From Hsuehochloa calcarea (lineage: Eukaryota > Streptophyta > Magnoliopsida > Poales > Poaceae): 64,000 nt of DNA. Position 1 is the stretch's first letter. Each line of letters starts with the position of its first letter. The notes beneath the pieces are model-generated. The model did not search any database and was not told the origin of the DNA. It saw only the letters and a list, made by a program, of their open reading frames with translations. The DNA is taken from contig CM070609.1 of assembly GCA_036346395.1 (NCBI GenBank), positions 45,146,777 to 45,210,776 on the forward strand, given 5' to 3'. Positions 34,194 to 44,531 of the stretch are shown one piece after another. Position numbers and translations under genes: made by a program.

Positions 34194-36095
34194 TGTAGGA
34201 CCAGGAAAGGCGATCGAGGGGGTGAATAGGCGCTTTCCAAAACTTTCTCGCCTAAATCAAATTCAACACGAACTTCACTCCTTTAGCTATGAAAGCTAAG
34301 AAGATCAGTAAGCACACAGCGTAAGCCTTGTGCTGAATTCGACACACCCCGACAACCACACGACCCAAAAGTGGAGACTTAAACTCAAAGGGTTGATCTC
34401 AGGCACAGCGGTCGGCCGGCTACCAAGGGCGGTCTAACTGACGTTCAACCAATGATCCGACCAAGCAACTAATCGGCGGTCGGACCGGTGGACAACGATT
34501 CGACCAGCGATCTGTGATGCGAATATCTGGCGGTCGGACCGCCGTTACAAGACCGGTCGGACAGTTCGACCGATCTTGAAAAATCCACCCCAAATCCAAA
34601 ACAAAATTTGATCCAACTTTTGATTCAACCAATGAAACTTGACCAAATTTCGAGCACACCTCCCTAATGATATTGGAGACCTATTTCTAGCGACGATCCC
34701 TCAGATCCACTTTGCAGAAACAAACTCTCAAGGATTAGACAAAGAAGTGCACAAACCCTAGAAATATGAAAAACTTTGATCAAGACTTGCTTGTGGGGGT
34801 TGATGGTCTAGATGATCCTAGGAGTACTCCCACACATCAAAGCAAGACACAAAGGGTCAAAAGACCAAGTTTAAACACTTGAATCAAGGAAGCATAAAAT
34901 TCATTCAAATGAGAGAAGAACACAAAAGAGGAGACAAATGATCTCACAAGCAAGCATCACAAGATTGATTGATCTCACAAGATGCTTACAAAGCCACTCC
35001 AACAAGGAGGACAAGAGCTCACCCAATGAGCATACAATCTCTCCCTCTCTTCCTCTCCAAACCCTAACCCTAGAAAAGGCAAGGGGGAAACCAAATGAAT
35101 GCCTCAAAGGGGTTTTACATCTCCCCCCTTCTATTTATAGGAGAGGACTAGGGATCCACTTTTTGGGACCCACTCACACATGGGACCCACTCTCAATCTG
35201 TTGAAGCAATCGCCGCTTCACCACGCGTAGAGTTGATCGGCGGTTCTCATCGACGCCAAGCCTCTCTTGTCCGAATCCCATCGGAACCTCCCGAGAGCTT
35301 GCCACCGATATCCGCACCGCCTGATCCAACCAGCTGCACTGAACCACCCGTTCGATCCATCTTGCCCATCCTGCACCATGCTTGAGTCACACGACCTCAC
35401 CCGGTATCCATGATCGTTCTGGACCTCGGCTCTCCAAGCGTAGTCCCGATCCACTCACCGTTGACGTCGTTGACCTGCAAGCCACCTGCACAGCAATAGA
35501 CAAACAAACCGTTTCCGGGAACAAGTTCTTCACAACTTGACCCACGTCAGTTCCGCAATGCAATATACATCAATAAAGCATTGATAACCATAACACAAAC
35601 CACATTGAAACCACATCAATGCAAACTTGGCTCAACCTTCAAGCCATTGCCGGTCTGACCGCCCCACAGGACCGGTCCGACCGATTTCATGCCGGTCGGA
35701 CCGCTCCCACAACGGCGGTCGGACCGGTCCAAAGGACTTAGCCAAATTTTCAACTCAAAATTCCGAAACCGTCTGGAATTTTCAAACGAATAGAACTTTT
35801 GACTGGGAGCTCCAAAAATGATGGGACCACATCCAGGAGACTCCCCTCACTTGCCTACACAACCTATTTTTGGCTCAGCTCCAAAAACCCATTTTCATTT
35901 TGGCGGTCGGACCGGCCACCAAGGCCGGTCGGACTCCTCCACGGGCGGTCTGACCGCCCGACACCACCGGTCAGACCGCCTGTGGTCTGACAGCCCTGGA
36001 GCAAACCCGAAAACGCGAGATTTTGCAAACTAACAACGCCATTGCCAATTGACTCATCATCCTGAGATCGTGCACATATCCTCACGATATCCACA
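34194..36095 (-). repeat. Sirevirus LTR A, shared by copies X and 1
   Basis: On the plus strand it starts TGTAGGACCAGG and ends CGATATCCACA (1902 bp). It has a primer site directly on its left and a polypurine tract (ATCTCCCCCTTG) directly on its right, so it acts as the 5' LTR of X and the 3' LTR of copy 1. TATA box CTATAAATAG on the minus strand at 35131-35140. A telo-box pair AAACCCTAACCCTAG is near 35060. Confidence 0.92.
34440..34580. promoter_or_regulatory. Sirevirus LTR palindrome cluster (CGGTCGGACCG)
   Basis: Near-palindromes such as GGCGGTCGGACCGCC and GGTCGGACCGG occur repeatedly here and again at 35640-35740 and 35900-35995. Equivalent clusters sit in the other three Sirevirus LTRs. 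CG-rich palindrome arrays are a known Sirevirus LTR trait. A cis-regulatory role is inferred. Confidence 0.6.
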
Positions 36096-37487
36096 ATCTC
36101 CCCCTTGATGAACACATTGGCAATTTTCAAGAAAATGTGGTTTTGAAATGAAAAGTAAAAATTGCGTTTTCGCATAAAGGCACAACTTGGTCCATAAGCA
36201 AGAAAAAGCTTAGGAACCGACCAAGCTGGCTTCAGAATAGTATAGGCAAGTGAGATAAGGCAATGAAAGCACCAAAGGATTCAATTTCCAGAAAGTAGCC
36301 AAAAATCTCACTTAGGTCCAAATGAAAGGCAATTTTTCTATTTGACCTTTGATCATTGTGAGTATTTTTCAATTGCAAATGAAATTAGGAAAAGGCAATA
36401 GAACCACAAGACTTAACTCACTATGATCACAAATTTTCAAAAGGTTCAAAATTTTTATTTTATGAAGTTCTTTTATATTAAACCTTGAGTATGAAACCAA
36501 AAGCTCCAACATCATTTTCTTCACAATCTTTCTCCCCCTTTGACAATGAATTCATCAAGATGCATGAAAAAGAAAGAGCATGAAGGAATGACTTTATTTT
36601 TGAACTTTAGTAAAAAGGAGCCATGACCATTATACATGGAGACAGTACAAGTATTATACCAAGCCATATAAAGAGTAGACGCTATATTCAATCATGGCAA
36701 AACATGTACTGCAAAGCTAAAACCAAGATAGCAGCAATATGAGATTAACAGAATTAAAATCATGAAAGGTTGCTCAATATCATAGATTCACTCCAAGCAA
36801 CCAAAAATGAGTCAAGCCATGTCTATAAGCAAAAAGAGACTCAAAACAAGAACTGAGGCATTTTGAGCATCAAGAGTATTCTTTTGAAGCAAAACTCAAG
36901 CACTTAGCATTTTGAGCATTTTCCTAAAAGGATTTTTTTTTCACTGTGCTAGATCTCAAGCCTTGCCGCGACCATCTCAAGCGATAAGCTTAAAAGAGTG
37001 GTCTAGGTCATCCAAAACTCCCCCTGAGTTCATGCCTAGTGCAATGGCAAGCCGTCTCATGAGAAAAGATTGGTGAGATCAGTTTTTTCGCACAGAAAAT
37101 CTCATTTTTCATTTGCCTAACTTAAGAAGATAAAAAAGCTCATTTTTCATCTCAAAATAAGTTCAAGACTCAAATCAGCCTATTTGACATGGCAAGAATC
37201 ATAAAAGGATCACTAGAGCAAAACTAGACACAAGATCCAACAAGACATGATTTGATTCAAATTGCTCACAGATATAAAGCTAGCAAGGAGAAAGCTAAGA
37301 TAAAACACGAAGAGCCATAAAAGAAGTCTAGCAGACTAACACTTGATATGACAAGGTAGAGAGAATGAAATCAAGTCATACAAGGATAGTAATCAAAGCT
37401 CCATAATTTTTATTATGCAATGTAAGACATTTGAAATAAAAATGCATTATGATACAATGAATGCAAAAAGAGCAAATTCCCTCAAAA
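36096..37487 (-). other. Sirevirus 1 3' non-coding region with three polypurine tracts
   Basis: There is no env-like frame. On the element strand, polypurine tracts occur at 36096-36108 (next to the LTR), about 36530-36545 (AAAGGGGGAGAAA) and about 37016-37028 (CAGGGGGAGTTTTGG). Multiple polypurine tracts upstream of the 3' LTR are typical of Sireviruses. It aligns with 46414-47800. Confidence 0.75.
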
Positions 37488-40154
37488 CATCCATGCCTCA
37501 GTACTGGGATTTGAGATAAAAGTTCTAGGAGTCCAGTACTGAGATGGATGAGGCCTGGGAATAGCAAAAGGAGCAGCAGAAAAATGATCAGGCACAAAAT
37601 CATAAGAATGCCCATGAGCACCACCTGGACCTCTCCAAAACGATCTACCAAAAGACCGATACTCCCCTGCCTAGGTGCTACCCGTGGTCTATCCTCACGA
37701 TATCCTAAACCACTTCTTTGCTGGACCCACCAAAAGAGTCAACAGAAATCTCTGAGACCTAGGCCTATAAGTGAGTACTGTTGAATGGGTCGCTGGCTCT
37801 AGAGACTACAACCAAGAAGAGACTCCTCTAATGAATCTCAAAGTGCTCATTCTCTCTTTCCTCTCAATTTTTGCTCTCCGGAAGCAAAACTCAACCGTGT
37901 GGCCCTCTTTCTTGCAGAAGGTGCAATGGTACTTGACCTTTTGAGGGGTCCGTCATGGTGAGATGAAGCACCATTCTTGCTAGAAAGAGATTGAGCAGAA
38001 CCTACAGCTTTAGGAACAACCTTTGAAGTCAAAGAAGATTCTTGCTCAACCAAACCACTTTTCACAACTCTAGCAATCTTTGGTGGGAGATTCTTGAAAA
38101 GCTCTAGGGACTTAAAACCTAGGCCACTGTTTTTCACACTCACCTTGGATTGGTCTAGAATCAAGTTGAGTTTCTTTTTCCCACTAGAAAACCTCTCAAG
38201 AGTCATTTTGAGGTAATCGTTCTCTTTTGCCAAAACTCCACAATTGGAGCACTTTTTAGAATCGATTGCCTCAACATGTTTGCTCTTAAGAAGATCCACT
38301 TCCACTTTAAGAGCCTCACAAGACACACAATAGGACTCTCCAATCCTATTCAACTGCTCCTTAAATTTGACTCTAAAAGCCTCTTGTATCTTACCAATAG
38401 CAGTTTCAATTTCAGCATGCAACATACAAGAGGAAGAATCAATAACTTTCTTGGAAGCAGTAAGAGACATGGATCTTTCAATTTTATCTTTCTCTTCAAG
38501 AGTCTTGTTTAAAGCTTCAATCTCAATTGTAAGCTTAGGGCAATTTTCACAAGAGGCAATTCTAGAATAAGCAACCATTTCAGTCATCTCTTGCATTTTA
38601 ATTCGATTATTCTTACAATGAGAACAAGTGTGACTAGCATCAAACTTTTGCAATTCTTTCAAAGAGCTATCCAATTTCAATTCTAGTAAAGCATAGTTTG
38701 AGCAAGTTAAAGGAATAGCATCTAAAGCAGTCACACCAAGCGGAATGGCATCCATGCAAACAGAACTAGACTTGAGAGCTTCTAGTTCGACAAGAGCATT
38801 TTCCAATTGTTTTTCAACAGAGGAATGAGCATCATTTAAGCTTGACAATTCATTAAGCAAGCTAGAGCATGAATCACAGAAATCATCAGGATTAATGGAT
38901 TTGAGCCTAACCACTTCTAGGTTCAAATTATCAATCATAGTATCCTGTTTCTTGATCACTTTAGCTTGCTTATGCAATTTTTGTTCAGCAAGCACTAAAG
39001 CCCTTTTCATGTCAGGAAGTGAAGGGCATACCTCATCGGGATCGCTAAAAGGATCCTCGCTGTTGGAGGAGTCGCTGTCGTGGCTGTTTTTAGCCATAAA
39101 GCACATGCCAGTGAAATCACGTGCCTTCTTCTTGCCACGGGAGTCACTCTCGTCGTCCTCCACCTCCGAGTCCACATCATGCATGCTCACATCTTCTAGA
39201 GCTTCAAGGACTCGGCTGACAAACTTGCGATAGTTTGTCTTCTTGGACTTAGCATCCCTCGCTTGAGAATGCCTTTGTGACTTCTTCTCCTCCTTGCCCT
39301 TCAGCTTGGGGCATCTAGAACGAATGTGGTTGGGCTCACCACACTCGAAACAAGTGACAGGTCCACCTCTCCTCCTACTCCTCACATTGTTGTAGGCTCT
39401 CGTGAATTTTGTGGATAGGAGGGCTAAGTCATCTTCAGGTAGTCTCTCAAGTTGCTCATCGCTCAAAGAATGCAAAGCGGACAAAGAAAATCCAGATGAG
39501 CTAACATTAAAGGAATCAAGATATCTACCCTCGATTTGTCAACCACTAAAGCCATCGGCTCTGTTGGGGAGACGCGAGATAAAATCAATCTCATGCGTCT
39601 TCAACCTAGAGTAAAGCTTATCCATGGTAAGCTCACTCATGTGATGTTGTCATTGATGGCGATGATCTTCATCCCCGGACCTTCACATCTAAAGCACCCA
39701 AAATCGCGTGCATTTTCGACTCGTAAAATACAAGATCAACAACATGAGATCATGAAGAATTTTAGAAAATCTCCCCCACAGCTCATCTAAAGATTCACCG
39801 TGTCTTTGCTCGATCTTGGAGTATGCTTTCTTAAGTCGGTTCATCTCACTTCCTTGATCGCATGGACCCTCGTGATAATCACAAAGAGTCCGCCGGATCT
39901 CATGAGCAGATCGCAAATGAGCGACACGCTCAAACTCCGATCGACTAAGGCCTTGAATCAAAAATTCCGAGCCCGTTTGTTGTTCTCCACATCCGAGTGA
40001 TCAAATTATCATCGGTACCGCACGACATAAGGGTTTTTACCTTAAGCCAAATCGCGTGCCCTTGAGCCTCGATGTAGGCCTCCATTCGGCCTTCCAATAC
40101 GCAAAATCAACTCCATCAAAACATGTGGCTGATTGAATATCGCTCGATCGCCAT
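37488..40154 (-). pseudogene. Sirevirus 1 gag (long, coiled-coil, CxxC-rich)
   Basis: The start ATG is at 40154. Early frameshifts precede a 545-residue open frame (39484-37847). In that frame the zinc knuckle CFECGEPNHIRSRC is at residues 45-58, an acidic region at 104-150 and a long Leu/Lys/Glu coiled coil at about 160-440. The coiled coil holds CxxC pairs at 203/206, 287/290, 312/315, 386/389 and 412/415, and a lone C261 where copy 2 has CxxC. The C-terminal second knuckle is frameshifted (compare CTFCKKEGHTVEFC in copy 2). With pol gone, this is a gag-only element. The protein is a capsid component, not a host gene. Confidence 0.85.
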
Positions 40155-40209
40155 GGCTCCAAAGACCGGTTAAGATCTATGAGAAGAGCTAACCGGCTCT
40201 GATACCACT

Positions 40210-42087
40210 TGTAGGACCGGAAAGGCGACTGAGGGGGTGAATAGGCGCTTTCAAAACTTTCTCGCCTAAATCAAATTCAACACGAACTTCACTCCTTTAG
40301 CTATGAAAGCTAAGAAGATCGATAAGCACACAGAAGCCTTGTGTTTGAATTCGACACACCCCGACAACCACACGACCCAAAAGTGGAGACTTAAACTCAA
40401 AGGGTTGATCACGGGCACGGCGGTCGACCGGCTACCAAGGGCGGATCGACCGACGTTCAACCAATGATCGGCCGGCAACTAATCGGCGGTCGGACCGGTG
40501 GGCAACGGTTCGACCTTAGAAGCGATCTGGATCGAATATACTGGCGGTCGGACCGCCGTTACAAGACCGGTCGGACGGTTCGACCCATCTTGAAAAATCC
40601 ACCCCAAATCCAAAACGAAATTTGATCCAACTTTTGATTCAACCAATGAAACTTGACCAAATTTCGAGCACACCTCCCTAATGATATTGGAGACCTATTT
40701 CTAGCGACGATCCCTCAAATCCACTTTGCAGAAACAAACTCTCAAGGATTAGACAAAGAAGTGCACAAACCCTAGAAATATGAAAAACTTTGATTCAAGA
40801 CTTGCTTGTGGGGGTTGATGGTCTAGATGATCCTAGGAGTACTCCCACACATCAAAGCAAGACACAAAGGGTCAAAAGACCAAGTTTAAACACTTGAATC
40901 AAGGAAGCATAAAATTCATTCAAATGAGAGAAGAACACAAAAGAGGAGACAAATGATCTCACAAGCAAGCATCACAAGATTGATTAATCTCACAAGATGC
41001 TTACAAAGCCACTCCAACAAGGAGGACAAGAGCTCACCCAATGAGCATACAATCTCTCCCTCTCTTCCTCTCCAAACCCTAACCCTAGAAAAGGCAAGGG
41101 GGAAACCAAATGAATGCCTCAAAGGGGTTTTACATCTCCCCCCCTTCTATTTATAGGAGAGGACTAGGGATCCACTTTTTGGGACCCACTCACACATGGG
41201 ACCCACACTCTCAACTGTTGAAGCAATCGCACGCTTCACCACGCGTGGAGTTGATCGGCGGTTCTCATCGGCGCCAAGCCTCTCTTGTCCGAATCCCATC
41301 GGAACCTCCTGAGACTTGCACCGATATCCGCACCGCTGATCCAACCACCGCACCAACCACCCGTTCGATCCATCTTGCCCATCTCGCACCATGCTTGAGT
41401 CACACGACCTCACCGGTATCCATGATCGTTACGGACCTCGGCTCTCCAAGCGTAGTCGATCCATTCACCGTTGACGTCGTTGACACGCAAGCCACCGCGA
41501 CAATAGACAAACAAACCGCTTCCGGAACAAGTTCTTCACAACTTGACCCACGTCGATTCCGCAATGCAATATACATCAATAAAGCATTGATAACCATAAC
41601 ACAAACCACATTGAAACCACATCAATGCAAACTTGGCTCAACCTTCAAGCCATTCGGCCCGGTCGGCCTTCCCCACAGGACCGGTCCGACCGATTTCATC
41701 TTGGTCGGACCGCTCCCACAACGGCGGTCGGACCGGTCAAAGGACTTAGCCAAATTTTCAACTCAAAATTCAAACCTTCGGAATTTTCAAGCGAATAGAA
41801 CTTTTGACCGGAGCTCCAAAATGATGGGACCACATCCGGAGACTCCCCTCACTTGCCTACACAACCTATTTTGGCTCGGCTCAAAACCCATTTTCATTTT
41901 GGCGGTCGGACCGGCCACCAAGGCGGTCGGACTCCTCCTCCGCGCGGTCGACCGCCGACACCACCGGCCGATCACCGTGGTCCGCGACCTTGGAGCAAAC
42001 CCAAACGCGAGATTTTGCAAACCAACAACGCCATTGCCAATTGACTCATCATCCTGAGATCGTGCACATATCCTCACGATATCCACA
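40210..42087 (-). repeat. Sirevirus LTR B (5' LTR of copy 1)
   Basis: 1878 bp, starting TGTAGGACCGG and ending CGATATCCACA. TATA box CTATAAATAG on the minus strand near 41148-41157. It differs from LTR A mostly at CAG/CTG trinucleotides. The frame at 41110-42057 plus is an artefact inside this LTR. Confidence 0.92.
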
Positions 42088-42834
42088 GGTGCAGTGTGTT
42101 TAGTTGGTTCGATCGAACCGAGTGGCCTTGGTCAGACTCGGGTTAGGTGGTCTGGTCGAAAATGAGCATGTGGTCGAAATCGACTAGGTGGTTGAAATCG
42201 ACTAGGTGGTCAAAATCGACTAGGTGGTCGAATTCGAGTAGGTGGTCGAAATGCTGGTTGAATTTTTGTAGGCTGGTCGAAATGACGGTCGAATTCGAGT
42301 AGATTGGTCAAAATGGTGGTCGAATTCGAGTAGCTGGTCAAAATCGTGGTCGAATTATAGTGGCTAGTAAAAAAGTTGACTGGTTTGATTTTCATTGGTT
42401 TCCACTTTGACCAAGCCACTAAAATGAGCAAATAAATTTCTAAACTTCTGAAGTTAATTAGAGGGGTTACTGGGATTACCTAGTACCCAGATAAATTTTC
42501 AAGCATTACTATTCACTTTTTATTTGCTTATTTTAAATTCCAAACCTCAGGGCTAAATAGAATTTGGTTTGAATTTTATCAAAGGTGAATTAAGTTCTAT
42601 AAATTTTGAAAATTCATATTTATTCATGATAAATATTATAGTATTTGAATATATTATTTTACAGAGGTCTTTGTACATACTTATTTCTATTTTTCTCTGG
42701 AGGATTTGATTTAGGTTAAAGTTTAATATTTGTTTAAGATTTTTCAAGTACAATAAATGATGCAATGCTTCAAAAACAATATGCATGCTGTGAGATGCAT
42801 ACTAATTATCATTAATTAACTTGGGGTTGTGACA
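42088..42834 (-). repeat. Ty3 element 1, 5' LTR, distal part
   Basis: It resumes LTR sequence interrupted at 26213. It aligns with about 20008-20815, including the GTCGAA minisatellite (42170-42370), and ends GGGGTTGTGACA. About 1.87 kb of LTR between the two parts is missing. Confidence 0.85.
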
Positions 42835-42970
42835 CTATAGCTTATATACTGGATTGGAAGTCTTGATACACCTAGCTTTGTTTTAATCTTGTGGAATGGC
42901 CCATGCAACTTCATATACAAAGCCACACATATAAACCACATAACAGAGGGAACATGAACTAAAAGATATG

Positions 42971-43164
42971 TCAAGGTAAAAACCTAGGATATCGAAAGCT
43001 TGTTTTATGAGAGCCGTTCACGGAATCCTTGAAAAGTTGAGGGCGGTACTCCAATATCTCCCTAAATATAAGTTCTTTGACGTCCTCTTTAGTAACTTTT
43101 CTTTGTTCAAACTCAAACTCTATTTTTGAAATTGACTGACATGATGGTTCTCTTTCTATTTTTG
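42971..43164 (-). pseudogene. C-terminal exon of a second MAP kinase paralogue
   Basis: The minus strand reads KIEREPSCQSISKIEFEFEQ, then VTKEDVKELIFREILEYRPQ, and ends near FRYP with a possible donor (CCTAG|GTTTTT) before a TGA at 42971-42973. This is the C-terminal lobe extension of plant TDY-class MAPKs. It differs from the relic at 15657-17072 (EPSKHPVSKLEF... there), so it is another paralogue. The exon is cut at 43165 by an LTR whose 5-bp left flank is TTTTG. No other exons of this gene are recognisable nearby. Confidence 0.8.
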
Positions 43165-44531
43165 TGTAACATCCCGTTTTCGGACAGTAAATAGTAACTA
43201 CTATTCGGTTTTCGATTTTCATTTGTATTTCCAAATTAACTTAATTTGAAAAACTTCTAGCTTTTATCCAAGTTCGAGTTGGTGTTTCAAATCTTCCTAC
43301 AAAATTCCCGAATTCAATTTCAAGTTTTAATTCACCTTTTCAATTTTTTGGGCCCTTTTTCAATTTCACTTTCCCCTTCTCATTTCTTCATGGGCCGGCC
43401 GATTTCACCCCTCCCCTTTCGGCCCATCTTCCCCCTCTTTTTTATCCTCCTGGCCTGCTCCCGACCCAATTTTCGACCCCTACCGCTTTGCCCGGCCATT
43501 TTCTCCTCTTCCCTTCTTATTTTTTTCTCGCCGCCCCCTCCGGTAATTCCACTCGGCTTCTTCTCCCCGTTCTCTCCTCCTCCAAGACGCCGTCTCATGT
43601 TGTGCCGCCTGACAAACGACTCTGCGCGCCACTTTGCCAGCCAGAGCCACACACCGCGTCGCTCGGCCGCCGCCAAGACACCGCCTAAGACTCTCCCTCG
43701 CTCTGCACGGCTTTTTCTACCCTCCTCGGCTATAAGAGCCCTCTCGCCTTCCCCTCCTCGCCCTCCTCTCTCTCCCCCCTTCAGGCCGAGAGGCAAGCTC
43801 TCGGTGCTTCTTCCCCCGGTACTACCGTCTATTCCCCCCCGATACTAGCGCCCTTCCTTCTTCCTGGTACTTCCGCCCTCCCTCCCCACCGGTACTACCG
43901 CTTCCCCTCGTACTACCGCTCGCCCCCCAGTACTACTGCTCGCCTCCCCCCGGGACTACGCACGCCCCCCCAGGGACCAGTGCGTGTAAACCCGGTCCAC
44001 GCACTGTGCGGTGGACCGAGCACTGTGTTGAGGGCCACGTGTCAGCACGAGGCCTTCTCCATTTTTTTAATTTTATTATCAATTAAAAATCCAACAGAAA
44101 AACTTCAAAAATTCATATCTCTTTCGTTATAACTCCAAAAATTATGAAACTTGTTGCTAAAATTTTCTAAATTCAAGATCTTGCTAATGACACTGGTCTT
44201 GTTTAATTTGGAGTTCATTTGTTATGTGTTTTTTATTTATTTACTCTCTCTACTGTTGTGCCTTTTTCCAGTACGTTCGTCCAATTAGGGTTCGAAGACG
44301 CGGGAGACCTCCACTTCGATCAAGCTCAAGATTACCAAGACCCTACTGTGTTTAACCAAGGTAAGTCAATACTTTGATCATTTTGAGCCAACATTTTATA
44401 CAAATTATATTTATTTAAAATATTAAAATTGCATGCTTTCGTTCTGTAATCAAATGTATGCTAAAGCTTAAGGTAGTTAAGCACCCATTTGATGATTAAT
44501 TAATTATTATCCATCCTTTGATAATTGAATC
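43165..44531 (+). repeat. Ty3-type LTR, left part
   Basis: Starts TGTAACATCCCGTTTTCGG. A GC- and pyrimidine-rich block (43380-43990) follows AT-rich sequence, as in long plant Ty3 LTRs. It is interrupted by Sirevirus copy 2 at the duplication GAATC (44527-44531). Frames at 43279-43848 on both strands are composition artefacts. Confidence 0.7.

Larger units (their letters stand above)
32990..36095 (-). mobile_element. Sirevirus copy X, truncated: partial gag plus 5' LTR
   Basis: It consists of the gag 5' portion (34138-32990), an intact primer site (GGCTCTGATACCA, 34179-34191) and an LTR at 34194-36095. It lacks the rest of gag, pol and its 3' LTR. The LTR is shared with Sirevirus copy 1 on its right. 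Confidence 0.88.
34194..42087 (-). mobile_element. Sirevirus copy 1, pol-less
   Basis: LTR A (3', 34194-36095), polypurine tract, 3' non-coding region, gag, primer site (40195-40207) and LTR B (5', 40210-42087). The entire pol is missing: 3' non-coding sequence joins the end of gag at 37484-37487. At 7.9 kb it is about 3.1 kb shorter than copy 2. It abuts Ty3-1 LTR sequence (GGTGC...) on the right. The left-side target duplication is not testable because copy X lies there. Confidence 0.88.
17201..42834 (-). mobile_element. Ty3/gypsy element 1, with all insertions nested in its 5' LTR
   Basis: The 3' LTR is 17201-20815, the internal region 20816-25291, and the 5' LTR is split into 25292-26213 and 42088-42834. 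The primer site (GGCTTTGATACCA, 25275-25287) and polypurine tract (AACCTCCCCCCTT, 20816-20828) fix the orientation. The two LTRs are clearly diverged. Flanking pentamers (left CCATG, right CTATA) do not match, so a flank was rearranged or an end is slightly misplaced. Confidence 0.85.

Noticed and set aside
35056..35075. Interstitial telomere repeat
   Set aside because: Only two AAACCCT units, present at the same place in each Sirevirus LTR of that subfamily. It is an LTR motif, not a telomere remnant.
37847..39484. 545-aa coiled-coil host protein
   Set aside because: It is the Sirevirus Gag: same order as copy 2, copia zinc knuckle, between a primer site and pol remnants.
41110..42057. 315-aa plus-strand frame
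   Set aside because: It lies wholly within Sirevirus LTR B. The corresponding part of LTR A is not open, so it is not a gene.
43279..43848. 189-aa plus-strand frame rich in Pro/Ser
   Set aside because: Pyrimidine-rich block of a Ty3-type LTR, with a mirrored minus-strand frame.
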